A stretch of 64,000 nt of DNA from Paragordius varius (GCA_964247055.1 OZ176056.1:6944001-7008000); one strand, 5' to 3'. Counted from the first letter of the stretch, positions 24,629 through 36,330 are shown. Notes: a model not told the origin generated them from the letters alone. Translations and numbers: made by a program.

Positions 24629-25057
24629 TTTTAGTCTGTGGTGAGAGTTAATTAAAAATTTTATGTTTTTAAACTAAAACGAATTGAAGATGCATCAAAG
24701 GTTAAAAACATGCAAATGTTGGCCAATTCTCTTTACAGTAAAGTATGTGAAATAACAATCATTCTAAAATTTAATGAATTTCATACACGATATATGCATC
24801 GAAAAACATTTTTAAAATTATTATTTCTTTCTCATACTTTGCTGTAATATGAATTGGCAATGTGGCATTAAATTGCATATTGTATAATCACAATAAATAA
24901 ATTGAGATTACTTGTTAGAAAATATTGTTATAATGAATGGTTTTCTTATTTCCCTTTTTTTGTTCACCATTAAAACTGCCATAAAGGAACAAACAATAAA
25001 ATTTTGACTAAAATTTAATGGATAGTGAAAAAAATGCATTTTTTCCTTTCACTCGAT

Positions 25058-25672
25058 AATATATAAATTATTTTAATATAATTATTAGGGTTATATTAGT
25101 ATTTAATTTAAAAAAATGAAAAAGCTTTTGGTTTGCCTTTTTAATAAAAATTATTATTATCATAAATATTTTACCTAGTGACTAAAATGCATAGTTATAA
25201 CTGTAAATTTATTACATAATGGCTATAAAAGATCAAAAATACCTTAAACTTTGTTTTAATCCTTAAAATTTCCAAATTATTAGCCTCGTAAAGAAAATAA
25301 TATCGATGAGATGGTAATTTTTAAAAAAAACTTAAAAATGGTTTTGAGTGACATAAGAGCAATAAAAAAATCATTTAATCAAAAAAACTCTCTTTGTTAT
25401 CTTTTTTGGACATTCATCACCATCTAGACAAAGTTTGAGCTATTTTCATCCATTAGTTTAAAAATATATATTAATTAAAAAAAATGCTCTCGCTTCGCGC
25501 GCTTGTCGCTCTCTGTGTCCAATATTAACTGTCGGGCCCATAATCAAAAAAATCAAATTATACAAAATTCTTAAGTGGAGTTATAATTTTTATTTCTGAT
25601 TTACTGTTAAACTGATGGTAAATATCAGAAAATGCAAAAAACTCGGTGGCATAAAAATTTGTTGTCCAGTGT
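25058..25672. mobile_element. Truncated TA-flanked DNA element (copy D)
   Basis: Ends on the right with TTGTTGTCCAGTGT followed by TA at 25673-25674. It matches, in inverse orientation, the first roughly 750 bases of the complete element at 37492-38616, including the patch CTCGCTTCGCGCGCTTGTCG. The other end is missing, cut at the junction with the short family F hAT near 25057. No open frame is large enough for a transposase. Confidence 0.75.
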
Positions 25673-26190
25673 TAATAACGCAGAAAAGCTGGATTGATGA
25701 ATTAGGATTGATTTTTAAAAATACTTTTAAAAATCATATAAAAATGTAGTAAATGTGGCAGTTTCTATCATCTAAAATTATAATTTTGAAAACTAAAAAC
25801 ATGGAATATTTTACCATTATAATATATATATATATAGATAGATATAAATCCGCTGATATATGGGCTGTGTTACATATTATTAGATAAATCTAAAAATGTA
25901 TTTAACGTAACCTTGAAGCTATTTAAAAATTTTCACCTTTATAAAAAAAATAGGTAAATATTTATACTGAACCTTTAATTTGGTGAACGGTGTTTATAAT
26001 TTTATGCAAATACATTGAATAAACATTGATATTGGATGTGTTTGGCAATAATAGCATCCCTTTATTTTGTAATAAATATCAATTTATTAATAGTTGACAA
26101 ATATATTATATGTATAACCCTGAAAATAAATCTATATTTTAAGCCTAAAATAACATACACCATAGCGAAAATAATATTGACTGAGGTTCT

Positions 26191-26228
26191 TATAAATAAC
26201 ACTAAAACTAACCATTTCAAATCACACT
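26191..26228 (+). promoter_or_regulatory. Predicted core promoter of serpin B
   Basis: TATAAA at 26191-26196 and an initiator-like TCACACT at 26222-26228, 31 bases apart. The ATG at 26248 follows shortly after. The arrangement is the same as in gene A. Confidence 0.55.
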
Positions 26229-26247
26229 ACAATTTTAATTTAAAAAA

Positions 26248-29200
26248 ATGTTAAATTATGCAATCTTCTATCTAATTTTTTTATTGGGACATACATACAA
26301 TAATGTCATTTCCATTAAGATATCAAAGAATTTTATACGGGAACTAGGATTAATTACGATTGCAGATTATAGCTCTTTAAAGACGACTAACTTTGTTTTT
26401 TCACCACTCCTGACGGCTATATCATTGGGTGTTTTCCATAAAGCTTCAAACTGCACTTCATTTGCTTATCAATACATTGTGCAAAAACCCAAAATTAATC
26501 CAATACTAAATGCTAAATTATTAAACGATCTATACATAAAAAAGGAAGTTACCGCTGAATATAGTGAGGGTTTTAAGAAAAATGTGATAAGTAAATATGG
26601 AGGAGCATTAATATCAATTATTCCTACCACACCTAAGATGGAAGTAGAGGAATTTATAAACTATCGTACGTCATTCTATACAGACGTTAATAGTATTACT
26701 TACATTCCACCTAACTTCCAAGCTTTAATGCTTAATTCCTTATATATAACGAGTCATTGGAAAAAACCTATAAAATCCAAGTTTTTCTATTGCATATTAT
26801 TTGTTTTATTTATTAAGTCATATATAGCCAATACCATATTAAAATTAATTATTTTTAAAAAATACAAACTTTTATCCAAAGCTTACGGCGGAATTTCATT
26901 TTCTAAAACCACTCTGTACAGAATGCTAAATTATGAAATTTTTAATATTTTTCTCTCTATCCCCGTTTTTATACTCTATAAAGTGGTTTCCAATACCTCC
27001 CATAAATTTTTATTTTTGATGCGAATAGGATTTATTATAAAATATAATTATATTTATATCATATTTGTTAAATGTGATTACGTCCCATATTTTATATGAG
27101 ATGTTTTGTGTCAATACATAATATTCGATTAAATTTTGCGTTTCAATTGATATCGAAATAGGGAATAATTTGGTACTACAATACTATTTTATGAAAGTAA
27201 ACAAAGAACATAACCATAAACGCCTAAATAAAAATAAGATGCATGACTGCACTATGACTACTTTTACAAATATATAAAATATCAAAATTGGTTAAAATGT
27301 ATTTAATAACACTAGTCGACAAATTTGGACATTTTTAAGCACCACCACTCAAACATTTTAAATTATGACTAATTTCAGTGTTTTAAAACCGAATTTGAAA
27401 AAATTTTTGATCCCGCCAATCAGAATTTTGAAATTTTATAGGTTTTTCAATTTCTCAAAAACAAGAGAAAATCGAGAAAAAATTAAATATAACTTTATAA
27501 TAAAATGTTATTATATTATAAATTTAATATCATTTAATAAAGCGTTTTAAACTCTATCTTTTGAATATAAATATGTCATTTAAATATCAGAGAGAAAAAA
27601 ATAGTACAGACTTAAACGTCAAAATTTAGTCTTTTTTTTTCAAGTGAATTTTTAACACATATAAATTTTTTTTAACAAAATACTAAAAAAGGCATTATAT
27701 GGTTTAAACCTTCGGCTTTCAGATAGGCTATATTTTTTTTGTTAGATTTCGTTCTTTCGAGTACTTATTAGACTTTTTCTCTTGAGTTGGTTCTTATAAA
27801 AAATCCTTTATTTATACCTAGTGGATATACCTTATTTTTTTGAAATTATTGGTTGTTTTGTATTTTGAATTTCAGATAGATGTTGTGTAGCCACTTTTAG
27901 TAGAATTTACTGTTATGGGGTTGGACCATTTGTATTTACCTAATTTATATTTAATTTAATTGTAGAATTTATCTAACTTTATTCTGTAAATTGGTTAATT
28001 GGACATGTCAATTTGCCAGATTTTGCTTGCAAGTCTCTCTTATCGGACTTTACGATTACTTATTGTTATCTTTGCCATATCTGGCATAATTATAGGATCG
28101 CTTGGGGGATATGCAGAGCGTGTGCAGCCGCCCATATCTATCACACTATACATAAGCCTCTTTTAAATTTTTAATACTTTGGCTCTTAGCTTGTTTAGTA
28201 TCTCATTTAATGCCTAGAATTTGTTATCCATGCATGGAATATTACTTGTATCGACTTGCTTGTTTGAATTTTTAAACATATGTACACGAGGAATGATTGT
28301 TATTTTTGAATTAAATACAAATTTAAAAAGTAAATTTTGGAAAAATCCTATTGGTGGCCTCAATTTTCTTTTTTGTTTTGGCCTTTCCATGCCATTAGGT
28401 ATCAGAAAATGCAAAAATAATGGGATGGTGCAAAACCTTGTTGACTAGTGTAATACTTTACATATATTAGAATGAACTGTAAAAATATAATAGTAAATTT
28501 AAATATCCAAAGTATTGACCAATAAAATATTGTAATACTTGCATAGCTAGCTGGGTGCTCGACTTTAATCAGAAAATAATTTTTTAATTTATCTAAAAAT
28601 TGGGTATGAACACTAATTTATAGTGATTTGATGATAGTGATATATCGAATAACATAATGTTATATTTAAAAATATTTTCATGTGAACTCACGATATAAAT
28701 AAATATCATGCCATATATCTAATATATTAATTCTAGAAATATGTTCCATGTTTTTTACGGTGTGCGAAAGTCGGTGGGTCTACCGTTTTTACTGGATGAA
28801 AATCGACCAGCTCGTATTTACAATTCTTCAGGCCTTCAAGCAACACTTATTAGTTTAGATTTTATTGCTGACATGAGTTTACTAATTATATATCCGTATG
28901 AACACGAATCTATGTTTCAAAGCAATTCTAACGTATCTTTTTTGGATGAACTAGCAAAGTTACCCAATGAAACACAAAACATTAAGTTTGCCATGCCTCA
29001 CGTGATACAAGAATCAAATCTTTCGCTTGATCAGCTATTTCGATTTGAGAGAAATTGTCAAAAGTTTGATATTTGTATATCAATAGTATTTATTTTAGTA
29101 CTGAAGATATGATGTTACAATCAGTAGAGCGCCTGACTCGCCTAATCTGGTTATGAGAATAACAAAATTTTCTTTTATTATTATTAACAGCTATGGGCAG

Positions 29201-29936
29201 TGGGGTGTCATCAAAGCCTTTAAATTCCCTAAATATAATTTAGTTTTTGCAATTAGAGAATCTATATTGTAAGTTGTTAATGCTATCTTTAATAAGTTTC
29301 TTTGGATCGTTTGACGATTATATAAAATTATACCGCTGTGCATGTTATTCTGATAATATGCCATTTATATTTCAATTACCCTTGAACATTAAAATTCATT
29401 CTTGAACAACAATTCAAATTCATTCAAATCCTCCTTGAACCTCAAATTCACCCTAAAACAAATTATGTGTTTTTTAAAGTTAAAAACTACCTTAATTTTT
29501 AATATTTTTTTAAAAAAATGAAATTTTGTATACTGAAAAAAATACACTATGCGAAAAGATATGTTTCATAAAGATGAGTCAACCCGATTTAAAAGTTGTT
29601 TTTTGGCTAAATGTGGATTGTTCAATGGTCAATTTGAATTGTAAATGTATATCATTAACCTAAATTTTTCATTTTAATATAATTTTTAGCAGCTCTCTAA
29701 CAAAAGTTTTGAAGGGAAATCATGCGTTATCATTGGATTTATGGCAGCACCACATTAAAATAAATATTACTGATAGCGGAATAAACGCCAACAATCTACC
29801 AACAAAGCCCAAATATTCGCCTTTTTCCAATGGTATAATTCTCAATAGACCATTTGAATACATGGTCGTTCTGAAAAATACAGGACATATCATATACTTT
29901 GGCAAATTTGTTCAGCCTCAAGAAAACAACAAATAA
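26248..29936 (+). CDS. Serpin-like secreted protein, gene B (three exons)
   Basis: Exons 26248-26780, 28737-29063 and 29690-29936, 1107 bases in frame, 368 aa. Splice positions and phases are the same as in gene A, and exon 2 is also 327 bases. It has a signal peptide (MLNYAIFYLIFLLGHTYNN), NFVFSP at 48-53, LMLNSLYITSHWKK at the end of exon 1, and FLLDENRPARIYNSSGLQAT in exon 2. In exon 3, the hinge region reads HIKINITDSGINANN, again without the run of small residues needed for loop insertion, then RPFEYMVV and TGHIIYFGKF. The C-terminus extends six residues beyond that of gene A. Differences from A are concentrated at the start of exon 1 and around the reactive loop. Intron 1 is lengthened by a TA-flanked transposon. 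Likely secreted; non-inhibitory role inferred. Confidence 0.87.
27309..28450. mobile_element. TA-flanked DNA transposon in serpin B intron 1 (copy A)
   Basis: 1142 bp with ends ACACTAGTCGACAAATTTGG and, on the right, AAAACCTTGTTGACTAGTG, flanked by TA (27307-27308 and 28451-28452). Intron 1 of gene A at 21605-21620 shows the empty site with a single TA, which confirms both ends and the 2-bp target duplication of the Tc1/mariner type. The interior has no transposase-sized frame; small frames on either strand (28214-28448) overlap and look incidental. An inverted copy lies at 40279-41408. Confidence 0.9.
29361..29647. repeat. M-family MITE in serpin B intron 2
   Basis: Counterpart of 22618-22909 in gene A. 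It begins CCATTTATATTTCAATTACC and ends GTCAATTTGAATTGTAAATG. The left arm carries repeated TTCAAATTCATTC and CCTTGAAC units. Shared presence in both tandem copies dates it before the duplication. Confidence 0.7.
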
Positions 29937-30205
29937 TTTTTTGCTAAAATTATTTACATTTTTTATAGTTATGTAATTTTTATATAATGCCTCCTTTACT
30001 AAAACTGTAGCCATCCCTGGAGTTCCTATGACAAATGGCAAAATAAAAACTAATGAATTAAAAATTATTATATATTAAACATGAGATTGTGAATAAATTT
30101 ACCATCATGCAACCTCCTATCAATTTTACGAATTTTTGGTTCCCACATAGAAAAAGTAATTATATCATAACACGTTTTTAAACTGTTTCCATCATGCCTC
30201 ATATA
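29937..30205. other. Downstream flank of serpin B
   Basis: Collinear with 23180-23452. It ends at the hAT target site CTCATATA (30198-30205). No gene. Confidence 0.6.
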
Positions 30206-30429
30206 TAAGGTGACCAGATTTTTTGAAGGAAAAAGCGGGAAAATTTGAGAAGGGGGGGGGTCATTGGGGGGTACAACCAAAAATTTTTATACAAAAAACT
30301 TATTGTAATATTTATTTATTTTTAACATAACATTATGAATATAAAAAAATTTGTACCTTATTCAATAAATTTACATGTGCACGAACAAAGGGTGAAGTGA
30401 TTGTAATAATCTAGAAAAAAATAATAAAG

Positions 30430-31075
30430 ACGAAATCATCACAGAGTGCGCCGGGTGATGCAAGAAGCGGCACAAAAAATATTTTTAACAATTTAGCGAA
30501 TAATCTTGATCAAAACATTATTGGCAGATACACAACGCTATTCAAACAGCTACTGATTTATTACCCCTGGATGTTGAAAATGTAGCTGGTAAAATGCTTG
30601 GATATTCTAAAACTCATTGGTTAGCTCTTTTGCCAGCTATTGAGAAAATTTTAAAAATGCATGATCGCCTAGAATCCTATTTTTTATCACAGGAAAAATG
30701 TCTAAAATTCCAAGTCAAGAGAGGTTAAAAATAATTTTATACCATTTAATCGCATTATTATAAATCTTCCAGAAAAACAAGGCTCAATGAATAGCCAGGA
30801 TAAAATGTTTTATACAAACAGAAACGATTATTTGGAAGACAAGACGGTGCAATTCAATGACACTTTTTTCTGAAGTATCATATTTAAATTGTAGAATTTG
30901 CATTATCTTTACCTGAATCACTGCTATTGAAGGCGTTTTTCCACAGTAAATTAAGTAAGGACACGGAATCAAATTTAAATGTTGAATAAAAGCCATTTTA
31001 TGTGTTCAAATATAATTTGACAGGAAGACTTATAATATTTAAGTAATTTTGTTTATTTTTTAACACAAAAACTTT
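30430..31075 (+). pseudogene. Inverted partial copy of the family I transposase
   Basis: Reads HNAIQTATDLLPLDVENVAG followed by KMLGYSKTHWLALLPAIEKI at about 30540-30660 on the + strand, then further decayed sequence ending in FALSLPES and FHSKLSKDTESNLNVE-like stretches near 30980. The same peptide stretch is encoded on the - strand around 32100-31900 of the same element, so this is an inverted duplication. Stops abound. Confidence 0.8.
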
Positions 31076-31275
31076 AAAGAAAATATTTTATTCTTTGGTA
31101 TATTTTTTGTTTGAGTGAATGCGTTTTAGCAGATTGTCATCATTTTTAAAATATTGTAGAAGTCTTCACAAGAATTTGTCAAATTATATTTAAAAGATAA
31201 AACGGCCTTTAAAGTTTCAACATTTAAATTTGATTTTTCCGATGTCCACACTTGATTTACTGTGAAAAAACGCGC

Positions 31276-32701
31276 TCACAGCGTGGTTCCTGGTAAAGAT
31301 AGTGCGAATTCCACAATTTTTAAAATATTATTGTATGTAATAAAGTTGGCTTCAAAATAATGAAATATTTCCAACCATTTCTTTTCTACTGTATATTTTT
31401 CTTTTGTCCATAATTTAAGTTTTTTATTATATATTTTAACTAATGATTCTTCAGAAAAAAAATCATTTTCTGAAAGATTACTTTTTGAGAATTTTTGGGA
31501 ACAGATATAATCAAATGATTTTTGAACATCGCACCAATTAAATTCTGTTTTTATTTTATCCAATAAAATGATCAATTTCATTGAATTTCACCGTTCAGTC
31601 TTCCAAATAATCATTACAGTTTGTATAAAACATTTTTATATGGTACAGGATATCTTGGCGATGTATTAAGCCTTGTTTTTCTTTATTTATTATATTGCGG
31701 ATGGTTAATGGTATAAAATTATTTTCTAACCGTTCTTGACATTGGAATTTTAGGTTACTAACTTCATTGGCTACTTCGATTGCCGAAATTTTGTCACCTT
31801 CTATAAATTTAAACCATATTTTTGAAAAATCACTTTCAAAAAAGTTTTTTAAAGTTGTAGGACATTTGTCCTGTGATAAAAAAATGATTTTAAAGGATCA
31901 TTTTTCGATAGCTGGCATAAAAGCTAACCAACGAGTTTTACGATATCCAAGCATTTTTTTATATTGAACTTCTGCATTTCAGAATTCTTTAAGCGTTTCA
32001 ACACGTACTGTTTATATATAAAAATAGGAATATAATTTTACAACTACATTTTCCACATCTAGGGGTAACAAATCAGCAGCTGTTTGAATAGCGTTGTGTA
32101 TTTTATGCCACACCCGACGCTAATAATGTTTTGATAAGATTATCTGTAAATTTATGAAAAATATATTTTGTTCCCTTCGTATTGGTATTGTTAGCGTAAT
32201 ATGCGATAATTTTGTCTTTTAAATTTTTTTCTAGAATATGCATTATTGAAGTAAATATTATTTCGGAATTTTCACCGGGTAGAGAAATTAAATCTAAAAT
32301 TTTAATTTTTACTCCGGTTTCTGAGTCCAAATATCTTATTAAAGTGGGAAATAATTTTGTTTCATGGTGATTTGATGCATCAGAGTATAGGGATAAAAAA
32401 TTAATTTTCAGCAAATCTTTTTGCATTTCAGAAAATGCATGTGGCGAAAGGACATTGCACACAATGGCTTCAGCCTTTGTACGGGCACATGAAAATTTTT
32501 ATGGAATAACGTGCGAATAACATGTGAGGTACAGTCCATATATCTAAAGGAATGATTGTGATTAACGGCGTGAAAAGATAACTTGCCTTCAGCTAGTGCT
32601 AAATACTTTTCTTCCTCTTCAAAAGCGGTTTTTCGATAAAAATCGCTCATTTTGTAAGATGATGCCGCCATATCCAAACATTTTTTGTTTTGTGTTTCCA
32701 T
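31276..32701 (-). pseudogene. hAT transposase of family I, broken
   Basis: On the - strand, METQNKKCLDMAASSYKMSD begins at 32701. The catalytic-region motif SLYSDASNHHETKLFPTLIR and YYANNTNTKGTKY follow at 32103-32462, then HNAIQTAADLLPLDVENV around 32060-32100, and a helical C-terminal part at 31276-31581 ending EFALSLPGTTL. This is the group of hAT proteins with the FDASNHxxxKLFPxxVRYF signature. The frames are interrupted, so it is inactive. Confidence 0.82.
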
Positions 32702-33245
32702 ATGCTTTGTAATATCATGCTTGCCGCCATGTTCTAGGGTGAATTTCTCCTCGCATAAAAAACAACAAATGATTCATTCTTCGTTTTGATAAAAGGAAAT
32801 TCTTTCAGTATTAACGTTGATATTACAACCTCTTTTTGTGCTCATATTTATAAACTACTATTGGTATAATAAATATTATATTACCTTAATTTTCTGGAAT
32901 AAACGTGTAAGGTACCGATTTGTGGTATCAATTTGTCTTTTAAGCTACCGATTTGTGGTATTAACTTGGCTTTTTGATAATGATGACAGTAGTAGTAGGA
33001 AGCAAAGTGTATAATCATATGATATAAATTCGAAAAAAATAAATATTTTTAATTTAAAAATAAAAAATTTTAATTTAAAATTGAATAGATTTTAAAGATA
33101 TTAAATGATAAAAAATTTAAACGGATAAAAAAATTTATTTGTATTGAAAAAAAAATTTTTTAGATAATCGTGAAAAAGCGGGACATTTAAAAACGTAGCG
33201 GGACGCGGGACAAAGTGTGAAAAAGCGGGACGTCTGGTAACCTTA

Positions 33246-33644
33246 CTCATAGAGTAAGTGCGCTTCAACAAAATTTGTCTGAAATAATTTTTGAAAAAAG
33301 GTATACACATTAAAAAATATTTTTAGTAATATTATGTAGCTTATATGTAAAATTTTATCTCGCAGTCTCGGCATTAACTAGTCCATTTTAGAAGACCGAA
33401 AAGAGTTGGACTTTAATCCACAACTAAAATTTTTATTTTTGAAAATATTGTTTAGCTTTTTACATATAAAATGATATATTTTAGTGTTATTTTTTGGAAT
33501 GAATCCTATAGCACTCACCAAAAAAAAACTTATTTAAAAATATGTGCGCAAATCGACTTTATGATATGGAGCAATATTAATATCTATATTGTATCACTCG
33601 TAAAAAGCCAACAGTACCATGATAATATTGATAAAATTTTTTAT

Positions 33645-33708
<64 letters not shown>

Positions 33709-33835
33709 CATCAGAAAATTTTTTATACACCCCGATTTTGGACGCTGTGTATATGATCTTCAAACATGATAAATATATAATAGATTAAAATAAGCTTTTT
33801 TATGTCTTACAGTTTTGTAATCCAACATTCTAACA
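33246..33835. other. End of unit B and restart of the repeat pattern
   Basis: 33254-33375 completes the downstream flank (CGCAGTCTCGG at 33360-33371, the site where unit A carries the short family F hAT). 33440-33810 resembles 12950-13250, including CTATAGCACTCACC and a CCCCGATTTTGGACGC stretch. A TA microsatellite at 33646-33707 sits inside it. No gene. Confidence 0.6.
33646..33707. repeat. AT microsatellite, about 62 bases
   Basis: A pure AT dinucleotide run. The frame translated across it (33471-33788) is a tyrosine-isoleucine repeat and is not a gene. Confidence 0.95.
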
Positions 33836-34010
33836 CAGTGGCGATCACCAAAAAATGATAACCGAATATATATCTGGTCTCAAGGGCGATGTACCATATA
33901 AAACCGATAAAATCTAGCTGTTTGACAGCGGATATTATTACTACAAAAATTTTAACAATTATTTAGGGCCATAAAAAAGCACTTTTAGGGCCGCGGTTTG
34001 AGTGCCATTG
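33836..34010. repeat. Small hAT-like relic
   Basis: Starts CAGTGGCGATCACC and ends GGGCCGCGGTTTGAGTGCCATTG, similar to family B ends (GGGCCGCGGTTTGAGTATCACTG), and is about 175 bp long. The flanking 8-mers do not match, so it is an old or truncated copy. Confidence 0.6.
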
Positions 34011-36330
34011 CCCAAAAATAGTTAAACACATTATATAAAAACCATAAATTATTAAATGTATTAAAAGCATTTTATATAGTTAATTATTTTATTTCACCAT
34101 TATTTTGCTAATTAAAAAAATTGCCTAATATAATTGGCGAGGATCAATATTTTTTTATGTAATATTTCTTGAAAATTTTATTTTAAAATATGCGCCTAAA
34201 AGCTATAGAATGCATATTTTTCCTCTAACCCAATGAAATAGGTGCCTTATGTGTTATTTATGTAAATTTTTCTCCCTCAGAAAGCTACCACAAAAGTCGA
34301 TGGAGTATATAAAATTTGATTAGGCCTTAACAATGCAGTAATGCCTGTGAAATTATATTTTTAATTGAATAAAAACCAAATTTTTGAACAAATTATTTTG
34401 TAATGACAACTTTAGGAAATTATAGTTTAATTTTAATAAAACAAGTGTTTTGCCCATATAGTTTACACAAGCCGCTCTAGTATGTTAAAGTAAAACATGT
34501 TAATCATGCTTGATATTCGAGATGAAAAAAATAATATAATTTTTAGAACAATTTATAGAATATAGTAAAATTTTATTTTATTTCTCAAAAAAATCTTTAT
34601 AGTAGTATTTTTAACTGAAAATGCGCTGATAAAAAGAACAAAACACCACCGCTGCGCGGCGCCTATTATAGCAAAGATATTCTCGTCTTATATCTTAATT
34701 ACACAATCATATGAAATTTACATGAAGAGAGCTTATGTATATTAAAACCATAACTTTAATTTTCATAGTGTAACTTTTAGTAACAAAAGAAATTCCTAAA
34801 TATACAATGGTCAATGCTAAAATTACACAGTCTCTAAAATTAATAAATGAAATATTTAAATACTTTAGCTATTTATAAGAAATTTTAAATAAATGATAGA
34901 GAATTTAAGTTTTAGGGTTAATTGACTCATTTTTAAAAAATTTTGATCTAAATATATTGGGAAAAAACCACAGAATGCATTTTTTAAATTCAATACCTTA
35001 AAAATAAATTGTAATTAATTACTCTTTATTTTTTTAATTGTAAAAACTAACCCGAATGTTCATAAAAAATCATTTTAAAATAAAATTATTATTATTCTCT
35101 AGGATATAAACCGTAACATTATGCCAACTTTATCAAAATTAAATTATATATTTAACAACAAATTTTTTTTTCAAATGAGTGTCTAAAGTTTTTTGACGAT
35201 TTTATCTATGATACTAACAATATTTAATTAATGGTATTCTTTATTTTTGTGGTAATGAGGCAACACGTCCAAGCTACAAATCAATTTCGTAATATATTTT
35301 TCAATGATTGTGATGAGTAAACCCTTGTTTTATCTTTTATATAATTAATAATTATACTTTTGGGGTAGTTTTAGTACCCAGAGCCATTTAAAATTAAATA
35401 CTTAAAAAATATTAAGAGTATTGGGCTAAAATAAAAAATATGCTTTAAAAAGATTAAAAAGTGCAAATTCGTAATATTCTGATAATTATTGATTTGTAAA
35501 TCAATAATTATTGATTTACAAATCACTGGTTATTTAGTTTTTTGGAGAAATCCGAATTTGTGCCTCAAGCAGTTAAAAATTTGATAAATAAAAGGAATGT
35601 AACAGGAAAACAGGATTTGTAATTATATTACGACATTTTTAAAACAGTACTTTATTGATAAGCTCGGCCTGGGGTAGAAAATTACCCTCAGATGTAATCG
35701 ACTACAAAAAAGGAAAGTAATGAATTGTTAAAAATATAAGGGTACAAACGTAATATTAGTGGTAGAAACTGCATTAAAACAAATACACATAAATTTTATT
35801 ATGAAATAAATCAGTAAAATAGAGTGTGGGCTTGTGCAAACGGCACCAAACCCTGTTTTTATTATAGATTAATACTAATATTAAAATTTTGGGGAAAATG
35901 GAATCTCTTGGATGCAATTTTTTTATCGAAGATAATTTATGCTCAAACATATTGAATCATATATTATCATTTTATATCAAAATCAGAAACACCTGACTGC
36001 TAAAACAATTTTTTGGGTGTAATTGACAATGACCTATATTTCGGATTTTAAAAGCGGATGATGTGATCTTTTTAGCAATTAATTGATTTGTGCTATATCA
36101 TTTGGGTGGTATTTTAAAATTTTGGCTGTCTATATATATCGTTTTTTTAAAATAACTTTTAAATATGAGTATTATTAAGTAATTTTAGGCAAGGTTATAT
36201 TTTGATTGTATATTCCTTATATTATGGCAGCAAAAATCTTGTATTTTATAATACTCAGGATAAAATAATTCGATTGCAGTGATACTCCCTAAAATAGGGC
36301 GCCGTCAAGGATATCAGAAATATTGTATGT
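34011..36330. other. AT-rich intergenic stretch, no gene recognised
   Basis: More than 2 kb with no long open frame on either strand and no recognised transposon end. The only notable item is a perfect 36-base palindrome at 35490-35525. Confidence 0.55.
35490..35525. repeat. Perfect 36-bp palindrome
   Basis: Begins TGATTTGTAAATCAATAA and is followed by its exact complement with no spacer. Each half also contains a smaller near-palindrome (TGATTTGTAAATCA). Such sites can be cruciforms or footprints of recombination; the function is unknown. Confidence 0.85.

Larger units (their letters stand above)
23582..25057 (-). mobile_element. Short family F hAT derivative, inverted relative to 6600-12520
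   Basis: Begins CAGTGGCGGAACAATAAATT right after CGCAGTCTCGG, a point where unit B continues without interruption. The sequence matches, in inverse orientation, both ends of the large family F element but lacks its coding middle, so it is an internally deleted copy. It contains a 28-base C run (23605-23632) and the MITE at 24073-24628. The far end is unclear and abuts a truncated TA-element at about 25057. The frame at 24294-24497 is a repeat by-product. Confidence 0.7.
30206..33245 (-). mobile_element. hAT element, family I, with internal inverted duplication
   Basis: The ends TAAGGTGACCAGATTTTTTG and CGTCTGGTAACCTTA are inverted repeats. The 8-bp flanks are CTCATATA (30198-30205) and CTCATAGA (33246-33253). 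Subterminal AAAAAGCGGGA and GCGGGACGCGGGAC occur at the two sides. The matching point in unit A (about 23458) is empty. The 3040-bp body carries the transposase on the - strand (31276-32701). A second, partial copy of the transposase C-terminal half is on the + strand (about 30520-31030). The two meet tail to tail near 31080, making an imperfect palindrome. Confidence 0.93.
25673..33375 (+). repeat. Segmental duplication unit B (holds serpin gene B)
   Basis: Tandem partner of unit A. After removing the TA-element at 27309-28450 and the hAT at 30206-33245, it is collinear with 14340-14696 plus 20295-23582. After the unit end, 33440-33810 again resembles the sequence before unit A (12950-13250), as expected for a head-to-tail tandem array. 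Confidence 0.88.

Noticed and set aside
28214-28448. Overlapping frames on both strands, with a counterpart at 40236-40515
   Set aside because: Conserved only because both lie in copies of the same transposon; about 65-90 codons and no transposase motif.
33471-33788. Frame with a long tyrosine-isoleucine repeat
   Set aside because: A translated AT microsatellite.
33836-34010. Complete family B MITE with target duplication
   Set aside because: Ends are similar, but the flanking 8-mers do not match, so only a relic is claimed.
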